Program-made: the position numbers and the translations under genes
In this document: positions 44,981-54,189 of the stretch, one piece after another
Numbering within the stretch: position 1 is the stretch's first letter
Layout of the letters: each line of letters begins with the position of its first letter
The notes under the pieces: generated by a model
Database searches by the model: none
The model's input: only the letters and a program-made list of their open reading frames with translations
Told to the model about the DNA's origin: nothing
Source of the DNA: Bacteroidales bacterium WCE2004
GTDB taxonomy: Bacteria; Bacteroidota; Bacteroidia; Bacteroidales; UBA932
DNA: 64,000 bases
Direction: 5' to 3'
Assembly: GCA_900167895.1 (NCBI GenBank)
Contig: FUZR01000002.1
Coordinates: 620,001-684,000 of the forward strand

Positions 44981-44989
44981 ACTCGGGGA

Positions 44990-45814
44990 TCAGTCTTGGC
45001 TGCCGCCGTTCCGGACGTCTTCGCCCCAAAGCAGGCGGGAACGGAGCGCATTGATGAAATTGGATTCGCGCAGCCGGATGCGGCGCAGGCGCATCGGGGC
45101 CGCGGCCACCTCGATCCGGGCACCGGCCGGGACCGTGTAGTGGCGGTTGTCCATCGACAGGACCGCGTGGGAGTCGCGCGAACGGAGCGTGATCGACAGC
45201 CGGGACGTCTCCGGCACGATCAGCGGGCGGACATTGAGGTTGTGCGGCGAGATCGGGGCCACGATGAAGACCTTGGTCTCCGGCAGGCAGATCGGGCCGC
45301 CCACGCTGAGGCTGTAGGCCGTGGAGCCGGAGCTCGTGGCGACCAGCAGGCCGTCCGCCCAGTAGGTCGGCAGGGCCTCGCCGTCCACGCACACGTCCAC
45401 GCCGAGCATCGAAGGGCTCACACGCGAGACGCTGATCTCGTTGAGCGCGAAAGGCCAGAATTCCTCGGCGGGAAGGTCGTCGCAGCGGACCTGCAGCAGC
45501 TCCCGCTCCTCGACGCGCCAGTCGCCGCGCGAGAGCGCGTCGGCCACCCGCCCGGGGTCGTTCTCCGACAGGAAACCCAGCCGGCCGAAGTTCACACCCA
45601 GCACCGGGACGCCGGCGTGCACGGCAAGCCGCGCGCCCAGCAGGAAGGTACCGTCGCCGCCCAGGCTCAGCAGCATGTCCGTCTCCGGCTGGAGGTCGGA
45701 CGGCTGCGCCACGGCATACAGCGTATGCCCGGCAGCGCGCAGACTGACCAGGAGGGCCTCCACGCGGGTGTCCCCCCTGAGCCGGTCTTTCTTGATGTAA
45801 TAGGCCAGTCTCAT
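44990..45814 (-). CDS. nadK: NAD kinase
   Basis: 274 aa from MRLAYYIKKDRLRGD at 45814; the open frame continues upstream only through promoter DNA and antisense of pdxJ. Motifs: LLSLGGDGTFLLGARL (GGDGT), LGVNFGRLGFLSE, ALNEISVSR and the NAD-binding ATSSGSTAYSLSVGGPI, plus a NVRPLIVPE segment. Phosphorylates NAD to NADP. First gene of the minus-strand unit, divergent from pdxJ. Confidence 0.94.
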   Translation of the reverse strand: MRLAYYIKKDRLRGDTRVEALLVSLRAAGHTLYAVAQPSDLQPETDMLLSLGGDGTFLLGARLAVHAGVPVLGVNFGRLGFLSENDPGRVADALSRGDWRVEERELLQVRCDDLPAEEFWPFALNEISVSRVSPSMLGVDVCVDGEALPTYWADGLLVATSSGSTAYSLSVGGPICLPETKVFIVAPISPHNLNVRPLIVPETSRLSITLRSRDSHAVLSMDNRHYTVPAGARIEVAAAPMRLRRIRLRESNFINALRSRLLWGEDVRNGGSQD

Positions 45815-45823
45815 TTTGAACGC

Positions 45824-45872
45824 CAAATTTAACAAATTGTTTACAATAATTATATAGAAATGCTTACTTTTG
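45824..45872. promoter_or_regulatory. divergent nadK / pdxJ promoter region
   Basis: TAAATTTG on the minus strand (45831-45824) serves nadK; TACTTTTG on the plus strand (45865-45872) serves pdxJ. The plus-strand box lies in a small hairpin CTTAC/GTAAG. This 79-base gap is the only AT-rich DNA between the two genes. Confidence 0.5.
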
Positions 45873-45893
45873 TGTAAGTAAAAAAGCACAGAA

Positions 45894-46613
45894 ATGACTC
45901 GATTGAGCGTTAATATCAACAAGGTCGCCCTGATCCGCAACGCCCGCGGCGGCAACATGCCCGACGTGCTGAAATGCGCGCTGGACTGCGAACGCTTCGG
46001 CGCGCAGGGCATCACCGTGCACCCCCGGCCGGACGAGCGCCACATCCGCTACAGCGACGTCCGCACGCTCCGCCCCGCCGTGGCCACGGAATTCAACATC
46101 GAAGGCAATCCTACCGGCAGTTTCTCCGCCCTGGTCTGCGAGGTCATCCCCGACCAGGTCACCCTGGTGCCGGACGCCCCGGACGCCCTGACGTCCAACG
46201 CCGGCTGGGACACCGTCCGCAACCATTCCTTCCTCAAGCGCATGTGCGCCTCCTTCAAGGAGCGCGGCATCCGCACCTCCATCTTCATCGACCCCGACCC
46301 CAAGATGGCGGAGGGCGCCTTCAAGTGCGGCGCCGACCGCGTCGAGCTCTATACCGCCGCCTATGCCGCCGGCTACGCGCAGGACCGCGAGGCGGCCATC
46401 GCGCCCTATCTCGCGACCGCGCAGGCAGCCCGCGACCTGGGCCTCGGCCTCAACGCCGGACACGACCTCTCGCTGGAGAACCTGGCCTACTTCATCCGCA
46501 CGATTCCGTGGACGGACGAGGTCAGCATCGGGCACGCGCTGATCTGCGACGCACTCTACATGGGACTGGAAACAACTATCAAGGAATATTTGTCGCAGAT
46601 TCAGAATTTTTAA
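45894..46613 (+). CDS. pdxJ: pyridoxine 5'-phosphate synthase
   Basis: 239 aa TIM-barrel enzyme that condenses 3-amino-2-oxopropyl phosphate with deoxyxylulose 5-phosphate (vitamin B6, DXP-dependent route). Visible: [94 protein letters not shown] and [13 protein letters not shown]. Full length, cytosolic. Confidence 0.96.
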   Translation: MTRLSVNINKVALIRNARGGNMPDVLKCALDCERFGAQGITVHPRPDERHIRYSDVRTLRPAVATEFNIEGNPTGSFSALVCEVIPDQVTLVPDAPDALTSNAGWDTVRNHSFLKRMCASFKERGIRTSIFIDPDPKMAEGAFKCGADRVELYTAAYAAGYAQDREAAIAPYLATAQAARDLGLGLNAGHDLSLENLAYFIRTIPWTDEVSIGHALICDALYMGLETTIKEYLSQIQNF

Positions 46614-46614
46614 C

Positions 46615-46622
46615 TACTTTTG
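46615..46622 (+). promoter_or_regulatory. -7 box before the second Skp-like gene
   Basis: TACTTTTG, with TTTG at 46589-46592 as a possible -33 box (26 bases). It overlaps the end of pdxJ and gives a leader of about 30 bases. Confidence 0.45.
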
Positions 46623-46658
46623 CAATTCATGCACGAAAATTAAACAATAACTGATAAA

Positions 46659-47270
46659 ATGAAGAAATTACCCCTTATTTTCAGCATCATCGCCCTCGCC
46701 GGCGTGATTGCGTTCGCCATCGCTGACCTCACCCGCGGCAGCAAGAAACCCGCCACCGTCGAGAGCGCCGACGCTCCTGCCCTGCAGGGAGAGGTCGTCT
46801 ACTTCAACATGGACCGCGTCCTGCAGGAGTACGACCGTGCCAACGATCTGCGCAGCGTCGTCGAGACCAAGGTCAACAGCATCAACCAGGAGGTCACCCG
46901 CCGTCAGAACAAGCTCCAGAAGGACGCCAACGCCTTCTCCGACAAGATGAACAAAGGCCTGATGACCCAGTCCTCCGCCCAGGTCCAGTACCAGAAGCTC
47001 CAGGAGCAGGAAGCCAGCTTCAACACCTACGCACAGCAGAAGCAGCAGGAGATCCTCGAGGAGCAGCAGGTCATGCTGAACCAGATCTCCGATGCCATCA
47101 AGACCTTCGTGGACGCCTACAACGCCGAGAAGGGCTATGCGATGATCATCGCCACGCAGGGCGACATCCTGCCGATGCCGGTCGTCACCGCCATCGACCG
47201 CGACATCACCGACGAATTGATCGAGGGGCTCAACGCCGCCTACGTCAAGGAGAAGGGCAAAAAGGAATAA
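46659..47270 (+). CDS. OmpH/Skp-like exported protein
   Basis: 203 aa with an N-terminal hydrophobic segment (LPLIFSIIALAGVIAFAIA) lacking a clear cleavage site, so it may stay membrane-anchored. The rest matches the OmpH fold: EVVYFNMDRVLQEYDRANDL, a long coiled coil rich in Gln/Lys/Glu (about 65-150) and a closing AEKGYAMIIATQGDILPMP strand. It is a distant paralogue of the Skp at 41043. Possible periplasmic chaperone. Confidence 0.85.
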   Translation: MKKLPLIFSIIALAGVIAFAIADLTRGSKKPATVESADAPALQGEVVYFNMDRVLQEYDRANDLRSVVETKVNSINQEVTRRQNKLQKDANAFSDKMNKGLMTQSSAQVQYQKLQEQEASFNTYAQQKQQEILEEQQVMLNQISDAIKTFVDAYNAEKGYAMIIATQGDILPMPVVTAIDRDITDELIEGLNAAYVKEKGKKE

Positions 47271-47273
47271 GGA

Positions 47274-48398
47274 TTGAAGATCGCCATACTGTCCTGCTTC
47301 TACCCTTTTCGCGGGGGGATTGCCCAGTTCAACGCCAACCTTTTTGAAGAGCTGGGCAAAGAACACGACGTACGTGCGTTCAATTTCAGCCGCCAGTATC
47401 CGGATCTGCTCTTCCCGGGCAAGACCCAGTACGTGACGCCACAAGATACAGCCGTACCCATCGAGGCGGAAGCCTTGCTGGATACGGCTGATCCTTTCTC
47501 CTGGGGCCGGACCGCCCGCGCCATCCGCCGCTGGGATCCGGACGTCCTCATCGTCCGCTACTGGATGTCCTGGTTCGCCCTCTCGCTGGGCCACGTCGCC
47601 GCCCATAGCGGCCGACGGTGCAAGGTCATCGGCATCCTGGACAACGTCATTCCCCACGAGCGCCACTGGTTCGACAGGCCGCTCACGCGCCTGTTCCTGG
47701 GCACGCTCGACGGGGCGGTGACCCTCTGCGAGGAGGTCGGCCGCGACCTGAAGGCCCTGCGGCCGGACATCCCCCACGTGGTCCTGCCGCACCCCATCTA
47801 CACCCATTTCGGGCCGAAACTGCCCCGCGCCGACGCGGAGCGCCTCCTCGGCCTGCCGGCCGGACGCCGGACGCTCCTCTTCTTCGGACTCATCCGCGAG
47901 TACAAGGGGCTGGACATCCTGCTGCAGGCCTTCGACCTGCTGGACGAAAGGTACCAGCTGGTCATCGCCGGGGAGCCCTACGGCTCCTTCGACAAGTATC
48001 AGCGCCTGATCGACGCCAGCCGCGATCCGGGCAGCATCCACCTCTTCCCCGACTACATCCGGGACGACGAGGTGAAGAACTATTTCTCCGCCGCCGACCT
48101 GACCGTCCTCCCCTACCGGAGCGCGACGCAGAGCGGCATCAGCTCCGTCTCCAACCACTTCGAAGTGCCGATGGTGGTCACGGACGTGGGCGGGCTCAAG
48201 GAGACCGTCGGCGACCGCGGCACGGGACTTGTCTGTGAAGAGGGCACGCCGCGATGCGTCGCCGACGCCATCACCCGCTATTTCGACGATCCTGCCCTGC
48301 AGGAGCGCCTGCACGCGGGCATCCTCGCCGAAAAGCAGCGGCTCAGCTGGAGCCGCTTTGCACACGACCTGACCGGCTTTGCCGAACGATTACAATAA
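47274..48398 (+). CDS. glycosyltransferase (GT-B fold, GT4-like)
   Basis: 374 aa. Start is TTG at 47274, 3 bases after the previous stop (MKIAILSCFYPFRGGIAQF); no ATG lies near. N-terminal acceptor domain with the GGIAQF loop; C-terminal nucleotide-sugar domain with LLFFGLIREYKGLDILLQAF, YQLVIAGEPYG, HLFPDYIRDDEVKNYFSAAD and the EX7E-like GGLKETVGDRGTG region. No membrane segment. Probably adds a sugar to a cell-surface glycan; donor unknown. Confidence 0.88.
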   Translation: MKIAILSCFYPFRGGIAQFNANLFEELGKEHDVRAFNFSRQYPDLLFPGKTQYVTPQDTAVPIEAEALLDTADPFSWGRTARAIRRWDPDVLIVRYWMSWFALSLGHVAAHSGRRCKVIGILDNVIPHERHWFDRPLTRLFLGTLDGAVTLCEEVGRDLKALRPDIPHVVLPHPIYTHFGPKLPRADAERLLGLPAGRRTLLFFGLIREYKGLDILLQAFDLLDERYQLVIAGEPYGSFDKYQRLIDASRDPGSIHLFPDYIRDDEVKNYFSAADLTVLPYRSATQSGISSVSNHFEVPMVVTDVGGLKETVGDRGTGLVCEEGTPRCVADAITRYFDDPALQERLHAGILAEKQRLSWSRFAHDLTGFAERLQ

Positions 48399-48405
48399 CA
48401 AAATT

Positions 48406-49650
48406 ATGAAGAAAGCCAGCATCCTGCTCATTCTCATCTGCTCCCTCTCGTTCAATGCCTGCGCGCAGTGGTATCTGTTCCCCGGCAAGAAGAAACAGGC
48501 CGATCCGCCCAAGACCGCCGCGGACAGCACCCGGCGCGCCAAACCGGATTCGGCCCGGGTGCAGCCCGGCGCCGACACGCTGGCTGTGGCTCCCGCGGAC
48601 AGCTCGGCCGTGACGGAGCCCGAAACGTTCGACGAGCCCTATGTGCTGGACCGGCCCGATGTGATCCACATCGGCCTGGCGCTGCCGCTGCAGGCTTCCG
48701 CCCAGCGGCCCAGCGACAATTTCCTGGATTTCTACAGCGGCGCCCTGCTGGCGCTGCGCGACCTGGGCGCAGCCGGCCTCCGCGCCGACCTGCAGGTCTT
48801 TGACACCGCCGACAGCAAGTCGCCGGTCCCGCAGTCGCTGATCGACGAGAACGACCTCATCATCGGTCCCGTCAGCTACGAGGAACTGGAGAGCAGCGCC
48901 CAGCTCTGCGGGCGCAAGGTCCTTGTCTCCCCGCTCGAGCCCAAGGCCGCCGCACTGGCTGAGCGCGGCCACGTGGTGCAGGCCCCGGCCGCCACGAACG
49001 CCCAGAACGACGAACTCGTCCGCTGGATCCGCGAAGAGCTGCCGACCGGCGATCCGCTTTATGTCATCCGCGACACCTCCACCCGCGTGCAGGGCGAACA
49101 GAGCGCCTATTTCCTGACTTTGCTGCAGGAACGCGGCGTCCGCTACCAGAGCGTCCTCTCCGTGCAGGACATCCCCTTCCGCAAGGGCGGGAAGGTCCGC
49201 GTGGCCATCGCCTCCGATGCGGAGAATTTCATCACCAGCACCGTCCGCGCGCTGAGCATCGAAGGCGCGCGCAACAACGGCGTCGTCCTCTACGGCACCT
49301 CCCGCCTGCGGACGAACGGCGTCAACCAGACCGACCTCCACAACACGGAGGCGCACCTGACGGTCTCCTACTTCGTCGACTACGAAGACCCGGCCGTGAA
49401 GCGCTTCATCCTGGCCTACCGGGCCCTCTACAAGAACGAGCCCGGCTCCTTCGCCTTCCAAGGCTATGACACGATGCACTACTTCGTCAACATGTGTTCC
49501 CGCTATGGCCGCAGATGGCACAAGAAACTGCCCGCCTACAGCGAGACGGGCCTGCAGGCGGACTTCCGCTTCAGCGACGATCCGGCCCGCGTCAACCAGG
49601 CCGCCCGCCGCATCGTCTACCTCCCCGACCTCACCACCGTCAAACTGTAA
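48406..49650 (+). CDS. exported protein with type 1 periplasmic-binding fold
   Basis: 414 aa from MKKASILLILICSLSFNACAQ at 48406; the Cys after FNA may be a lipidation site but the lipobox is weak. A Pro/Ala/Asp/Ser-rich low-complexity linker (about 30-75) precedes the domain: VIHIGLALPLQAS, NFLDFYSGALLALRDLGAAGL, LIIGPVSYEELESSAQLC and GYDTMHYFVNMC, as in ABC-type ligand-binding proteins without a transporter nearby. Could be an envelope factor similar in fold to LpoA. Role unknown. Confidence 0.8.
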   Translation: MKKASILLILICSLSFNACAQWYLFPGKKKQADPPKTAADSTRRAKPDSARVQPGADTLAVAPADSSAVTEPETFDEPYVLDRPDVIHIGLALPLQASAQRPSDNFLDFYSGALLALRDLGAAGLRADLQVFDTADSKSPVPQSLIDENDLIIGPVSYEELESSAQLCGRKVLVSPLEPKAAALAERGHVVQAPAATNAQNDELVRWIREELPTGDPLYVIRDTSTRVQGEQSAYFLTLLQERGVRYQSVLSVQDIPFRKGGKVRVAIASDAENFITSTVRALSIEGARNNGVVLYGTSRLRTNGVNQTDLHNTEAHLTVSYFVDYEDPAVKRFILAYRALYKNEPGSFAFQGYDTMHYFVNMCSRYGRRWHKKLPAYSETGLQADFRFSDDPARVNQAARRIVYLPDLTTVKL

Positions 49651-49658
49651 TCCCCGAC

Positions 49659-49964
49659 ATGGTCAAGCATATCATTCTCTGGACACTGAATCCGGAACTG
49701 TCTGAAAAAGAGAAAGAAACCGTCAAAGCCGAAATCAAGGAAGGCCTGGAAGGGCTGGTCGGCAAGGTGCCGGGGCTGGTCTCCGTCAAGGTCCATATCG
49801 ACGGACGCCTTTCCTCCTCCAACGCCGACCTGATGCTCGACAGCACGCTCGAGAGCGAGGAGGCCCTGAAAGGCTATGCCGTGCACCCGGCGCATGTCGC
49901 CGTGGCGAACGGGAAGGTCCGTCCGTATACGGTGCAGCGCGCCTGCCTGGATTTCGAAGAATAA
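49659..49964 (+). CDS. Dabb-domain (dimeric alpha/beta barrel) protein
   Basis: 101 aa from MVKHIILWTLNPELSEKE at 49659; the longer frame upstream is a shadow. The pattern VKHIILWTL, GLEGLVGKVPGLVSVKVHID and EEALKGYAVHPAHVAVA is typical of stress-responsive Dabb proteins. Cytosolic, small, function generally unknown. It follows the previous gene by 8 bases and converges with recN (11-base gap). Confidence 0.85.
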   Translation: MVKHIILWTLNPELSEKEKETVKAEIKEGLEGLVGKVPGLVSVKVHIDGRLSSSNADLMLDSTLESEEALKGYAVHPAHVAVANGKVRPYTVQRACLDFEE

Positions 49965-49975
49965 TTCCCTGATGA

Positions 49976-51640
49976 TCAACCCTCCGAGAGGAGGGCTCGG
50001 GCGTTGGCGACGGCGGCATCGGAGATGGTGGCGCCGGAGAGCAGGCGCGCGATCTCCATCGTGCGCTCCTCGCCCTGCACCTCGCGGATGGTCGAGACCG
50101 TGCGGCCGTCGGGCTGGACGGACTTGGACACCACGAAGTGGGCGTCGCCCTTGGCGGCGACCTGCGGGAGGTGGGTGATGGAGAAGACCTGCATGTCGCG
50201 GCCCATTTCGCAGATCATCCGGCCCATCTTGTCGGCGACGCTGCCGCTCACGCCGGTGTCGATCTCGTCGAAAATCAGCGTGGGCATCCCGATGAAGCGG
50301 GCCATCATCGCCTTGAGGGACAGCATGATGCGGGACAGCTCGCCGCCGGATGCGCACTTGGCGACATCCGCCGGTCCGCGCCCCGTGGCGGAGAACAGGT
50401 AGGACACCCGGTCGGTGCCCGCGGCGCTCTCCGGAGCGGCGGCGACCGCCACGTCGAAGACGGCGCGGTCAAGCTCCAGGAAGCGGAGCGACTCCGTGAT
50501 GGCGGCGGCGAAGCCGGGCGCAGCCTGGCAGCGCGACGCCGTCAGTTCCGCGCAGATGGCGCGGTAGCGGCCCTCCGCCTCGCCCACGGCCTTCTCGAGG
50601 TCGTGGATGCGGTCGTCGGCCGCGGTCGCGTCGAAGAGCGCTTCGTTGTAGCGCTCCCGCACGGCGACCAGTTCGTCGATGGACGCACAATTATGCTTCT
50701 TCAATAAACCGTAGAGCAGCGACATGCGCTCCTCCACCTGCTCCAGCCGCCCGGGCGAGAGGTCCACGCGACCGTCCAGCGTCCCGATCTCGGACGTGAT
50801 GTCGTCGAGCTCGATCCGGGCGGATTCCAGGCGGGCCTGCAGGTCCGACACGGACGGCAGGTAATTCGCGATGCGTTCGAGGCTGCGGGCCGATTCCTTG
50901 AGGGCGGACACCACGCCGGGCGTCTCCCCTTCCGGCTCCAGCAGCGACAGGGCGCGCCCGAGCGCCTCCTTGATCTGCTCGGCGTGCGCCAGGCTGCGCT
51001 GTTCCTCCTCCAGGGATTCGAGCTCGCCCGGGACGAGCTTCGCCTCGTCCAGCTGGCGCCACTGCGCCTCGTTGTAGTCGCGGTCGGCCTGCAGGCGCGC
51101 CAGGCGCTCCCGCTCCGCGGCGAGCTGCGCGCGCAGGTCCTGCAGCGAGCGCCAGGCCTCCCGGCAGGAGGCGAGCCGCGCGCCGTTGCCGGCGAAATGG
51201 TCCAGCACCGACAGCTGGAAATGCGGATCGGTCAGCAGCAGGCTCTTGTGCTGGGAATGGATGTCCACCAGGCGCTCGGCCACCTGCTGCAGCAGGCCGA
51301 CCTGGACCGGACAGTCGTTGATGAAGCTGCGCGAACGTCCCGACCGGGACACCACGCGACGGATCAGCAGCGTGCCGCCGTCCGCCTCCACGTCCGCCTC
51401 GGCCAGCAAGGCGTCCAGGGCTTCGTCCTGGCCGGCGAACTCCGCCTCGACCACGCAGGAGTCAGCACCCTCCTGGATCAGCGAAGCGTCCGCCCGGGCC
51501 CCTGAAAGCAGGGAAAGGGCGCCCAGCAAGATCGACTTGCCGGCGCCCGTCTGGCCCGTAATGATGACTAGACCCTCCGGAAAATCGATATCCAGGGCGT
51601 CTATCAGTATGTAATTCCTGATATGGAGACTACGCAGCAC
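49976..51640 (-). CDS. recN: DNA repair protein RecN
   Basis: 554 aa SMC-like ATPase for double-strand-break repair. N-terminal MLRSLHIRNYILIDALDIDF and Walker A ITGQTGAGKSILLGAL; central coiled coil (about 150-370); C-terminal signature KCASGGELSRIMLSLKAMM, Walker B TLIFDEIDTGVSG and ITHLPQVAAKGDAHFVVSK. Full length. Overlaps the omega subunit gene by 11 bases. Confidence 0.96.
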   Translation of the reverse strand: MLRSLHIRNYILIDALDIDFPEGLVIITGQTGAGKSILLGALSLLSGARADASLIQEGADSCVVEAEFAGQDEALDALLAEADVEADGGTLLIRRVVSRSGRSRSFINDCPVQVGLLQQVAERLVDIHSQHKSLLLTDPHFQLSVLDHFAGNGARLASCREAWRSLQDLRAQLAAERERLARLQADRDYNEAQWRQLDEAKLVPGELESLEEEQRSLAHAEQIKEALGRALSLLEPEGETPGVVSALKESARSLERIANYLPSVSDLQARLESARIELDDITSEIGTLDGRVDLSPGRLEQVEERMSLLYGLLKKHNCASIDELVAVRERYNEALFDATAADDRIHDLEKAVGEAEGRYRAICAELTASRCQAAPGFAAAITESLRFLELDRAVFDVAVAAAPESAAGTDRVSYLFSATGRGPADVAKCASGGELSRIMLSLKAMMARFIGMPTLIFDEIDTGVSGSVADKMGRMICEMGRDMQVFSITHLPQVAAKGDAHFVVSKSVQPDGRTVSTIREVQGEERTMEIARLLSGATISDAAVANARALLSEG

Positions 51641-51950
51641 TGTCTTCCTGGGCTACCCGGTAGTAGAGGTCGCCGTCTTCGAACTCCGAGATGGCCACGA
51701 GGTCCGGCTTGGGCTGGCGCTCGTAGTACTTGGAGATTTCGATCTGCTCCTTGTTCTCGAAGACCTCGTCCATGGTGTCCCGCTCGCCGCGGAAATCTTC
51801 CAGCTTCTTGGCGAGCTCCTTCTTCTCGGCCAGGGCGATCTGGTTGGCGCGCTTGGCGAGGATGACGACAGTCTCATAAATGTTGCCCGTAGGGGCGGCG
51901 AGATCCTTGATGTCCCGCGTGATGGTATTGGTAGGTATTTTCTTTTCCAT
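51630..51950 (-). CDS. rpoZ: RNA polymerase omega subunit, Bacteroidota type
   Basis: 106 aa. It matches the Bacteroidota omega form: TNTITRDIKDLAAPTGNIYE, TVVILAKRANQIALAEKKEL, VFENKEQIEISKYYERQPKP and EFEDGDLYY. Binds and helps assemble the beta' subunit. In an operon between bamD and recN, with the downstream overlap of 11 bases. A short gap of 33 bases separates it from bamD. Confidence 0.88.
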   Translation of the reverse strand: MEKKIPTNTITRDIKDLAAPTGNIYETVVILAKRANQIALAEKKELAKKLEDFRGERDTMDEVFENKEQIEISKYYERQPKPDLVAISEFEDGDLYYRVAQEDSAA

Positions 51951-51983
51951 ATCCCTAGTACGGCCGGAGCCGTCGCGAAAGTT

Positions 51984-52784
51984 TCAATTTTTTTCTTTCA
52001 CCTTGTTGTAGAGTCCGTCCAGCTCCTTGCGGTAGCTGGATTCCGGATACTCGCCCACGAAATTGAGGTAGTCGTCCTGGAACACCAGGAAGCGCTCCTT
52101 CTGCTTGGACGGCACGCTCATCTCGGCGAACTTGTAGGACGCCATCGCGGTGTAGTAGAGGATGTCCTCGCGGTACACGTTGTCGGCGTCTTCCTTGAGG
52201 ACGTTGCGCAGCGCCACGCGGGCGGCCTTGTAGTCCTCCATCTTGTAGTACAGCTTCGCGCTCTCGTAGGCCTTGCGGTCCAGCCGCTCGCCCAGCTCCT
52301 CCATCCGGTGGCGGAGGATGTCGGCGTTGGCGCCCGTCGGATGCGCGCGCAGGTACTCGCCCATGGCCGTGATGGCCGTGTAGGTCGGGGTCTGGTCCAG
52401 CTCATAGCGGAGCGTGCTGCGGTAGAGGCAGTCGATGCGCAGGAAGTCGGCGGTCTCCGCGAAGGCGCCCTGCGGGAAGTTGGACAGATACTGGTCGAAG
52501 TTGGTCTCCGCGGTATAGTAGTCCTTGAAGGAATAGTTGCTCAGGCCCAGGTAGTACAGCACGGTGTCGTGCCGCTCCGTGCCGTTGGTCAGCAGGGTCA
52601 GCGACTCGAAGACCGCGGCGGAGCGGGCGTACTTGCCGGCGTTGAAGTAGTCGAACGCGGCCTTGTACTTGAGGTCGAGGTCGGTGCTCTCGAGGATGAC
52701 GTCATACTGCGACTTGCAGGACTGCAGGCCGGATGCCGCGACCAGGAGCACGGCGAAGGCTGTAAGGAGAGTGGATCTTTTCAT
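51984..52784 (-). CDS. bamD: outer-membrane assembly lipoprotein BamD
   Basis: 266 aa from MKRSTLLTAFAVLLVAASGL (52784); upstream frame is a trxB shadow. Lipobox ASGLQSC gives lipidation of Cys23. The rest is five TPR-like helical repeats: KYKAAFDYFNAGKYARSAAVF, HDTVLYYLGLSNYSFKDYY, FPQGAFAETADFLRIDCLYR. Partner of BamA in inserting barrels. ATGA overlap with trxB. Confidence 0.92.
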   Translation of the reverse strand: MKRSTLLTAFAVLLVAASGLQSCKSQYDVILESTDLDLKYKAAFDYFNAGKYARSAAVFESLTLLTNGTERHDTVLYYLGLSNYSFKDYYTAETNFDQYLSNFPQGAFAETADFLRIDCLYRSTLRYELDQTPTYTAITAMGEYLRAHPTGANADILRHRMEELGERLDRKAYESAKLYYKMEDYKAARVALRNVLKEDADNVYREDILYYTAMASYKFAEMSVPSKQKERFLVFQDDYLNFVGEYPESSYRKELDGLYNKVKEKN

Positions 52785-53707
52785 CGCTTCAAATATTTTT
52801 CGGCGTCCAGCGCGGCCCGGCAGCCCGACGCGGCGGCGTTGACCGCCTGCCGGTAGACCGGATCCTGCACGTCCCCGGCGGCGAACACGCCCTCGACGTT
52901 GGTGCGGCTGCTGCCGCCCTCGGTGAGGATGTATCCGTTGGGATCGGTCGCCACCCACGGCGCGAAGAGCTCGGAAGCCGGGTGGTGGCCGATGGCCAGG
53001 AAGAAGCCGTCCACCTGTATATCAAAAACCTCGCCATCCTTGCGGACCAGGCGCGCGCCCGTCACGCCGGAGGCGTCGCCGAGCACTTCCTGCGTGTTGC
53101 AGTTCCACAGGATCTCGATGTTGGGGGTATTCTTGACACGCTCCTGCATGGCCACGGAGGCCCGCAGGACATCGCGCCGGACAATCATATAGACCTTGCG
53201 GCAGAGGCCGGCCAGGTAGGAGGCCTCCTCGCAGGCGGTGTCGCCGCCGCCTACCACCGCCACGTCCTTCTTGCGGTAGAAGAAACCGTCGCAGGTGGCG
53301 CAGGCCGAGACGCCCATGCCGAGGAATTTCTTCTCGGACGGCAGGCCGAGATAGCGGGCCGTGGCGCCGGTCGCGACGATCAGGGCGTCGGCCTCCAGCG
53401 TCTTCTCCCCGTCCACGGTCAGGCGGAACGGGCGGACGCCCAGGTCGACGGCCGTCACCACCCCGCGGCGGACGTCCGCGCCGAGGTTGACGGCCTGTGC
53501 CCGCATGTCGGACATCAGCTGGTTGGCGTCCACCCCGTTGGGATAGCCGGGAAAGTTCTCCACGACCGTGGTCGTGGTGAGCTGGCCACCGGGGGCGTTG
53601 CCCTCGTAGATGACGGGCGCCAGCGCGGCCCGGGAGGCGTATATCGCGGCGGTATAGCCCGCAGGGCCGCCGCCGACAATGAGACATTTGATGTGTTCGA
53701 TATCCAT
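52781..53707 (-). CDS. trxB: thioredoxin reductase
   Basis: 308 aa FAD/NADPH flavoprotein. FAD-binding LIVGGGPAGYTAAIYASRA, the redox pair in ACATCDGFFYRKKD (Cys136, Cys139), NADPH-binding VVGGGDTACEEASYLA and the closing GVFAAGDVQDPVYRQAV. Reduces thioredoxin; cytosolic. Promoter box TATATTTG lies just upstream (53724-53717). A Fur-like gene begins upstream, so redox regulation is possible. Confidence 0.96.
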   Translation of the reverse strand: MDIEHIKCLIVGGGPAGYTAAIYASRAALAPVIYEGNAPGGQLTTTTVVENFPGYPNGVDANQLMSDMRAQAVNLGADVRRGVVTAVDLGVRPFRLTVDGEKTLEADALIVATGATARYLGLPSEKKFLGMGVSACATCDGFFYRKKDVAVVGGGDTACEEASYLAGLCRKVYMIVRRDVLRASVAMQERVKNTPNIEILWNCNTQEVLGDASGVTGARLVRKDGEVFDIQVDGFFLAIGHHPASELFAPWVATDPNGYILTEGGSSRTNVEGVFAAGDVQDPVYRQAVNAAASGCRAALDAEKYLKR

Positions 53708-53716
53708 AGTAGCTTA

Positions 53717-53724
53717 CAAATATA
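53717..53724 (-). promoter_or_regulatory. -7 box of trxB
   Basis: TATATTTG on the minus strand, 9 bases before the trxB start codon, in the short AT-rich gap after the Fur-like gene. No clear -33 box. Confidence 0.45.
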
Positions 53725-53731
53725 CACAAAA

Positions 53732-54187
53732 TTATGCTTTGCGGCCCGGGCCCTTGCGGGTCGGGTGGCAGAGCAGCTGCACCTCGAAACCGTCGATCTT
53801 GTAGCCGCGGAAACGGCGGCCCTTGAAGTGGGCTTCCATCCAGGTCAGCAGCGCTTCGTCCTCCAGGTCGCGCCAGGTGCCGCTCTCCGTGTCGTAGAGA
53901 TGCAGGTGCCGGCCGGTGCGCACGTCGAAGACCATCTTGCCGCCACGGCCGGACCTGCGTCCATAGACGCCCAGGTCCGCCAGGAGCGAGAGGATGTTGT
54001 ACACCGAAGAGACGGCGATGTGCGTGCCGCCCTGCGCGTCTATCCAGGCCGCCACGTCCTCCGCGCCGGCGTGCACGAGGGCGCACATCGCCTCGTGGAC
54101 CGCCGTCCGCTGCGGCGTGGCCTTGAGGTCGCGGTCGCGCAGCAGGCGCTTGAACTGGATCATGTCCGGAATGCCTGTCCCCTTCAT
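53732..54187 (-). CDS. Fur-superfamily transcriptional regulator without CxxC zinc sites
   Basis: 151 aa. Winged-helix part: LKATPQRTAVHEAMCAL, EDVAAWIDAQGGTHIAVSSVYN (recognition helix) and LADLGVYGRRSG. The dimerisation part has RHLHLYDTESGTWRDLED, i.e. the HxH regulatory-metal ligands, but no CxxC pairs for structural zinc; the basic tail (RKGPGRKA) is also unusual. Likely a PerR/Irr-like regulator by position next to trxB; that is inference. Start could also be ATG at 54163. 2 bases after rpoN. Confidence 0.85.
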   Translation of the reverse strand: MKGTGIPDMIQFKRLLRDRDLKATPQRTAVHEAMCALVHAGAEDVAAWIDAQGGTHIAVSSVYNILSLLADLGVYGRRSGRGGKMVFDVRTGRHLHLYDTESGTWRDLEDEALLTWMEAHFKGRRFRGYKIDGFEVQLLCHPTRKGPGRKA

Positions 54188-54189
54188 GC

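Noticed and set aside
44990..46045. Longer NAD kinase start at 46045
   Set aside because: The extension runs antisense through pdxJ and both promoters; the kinase domain begins at 45814.
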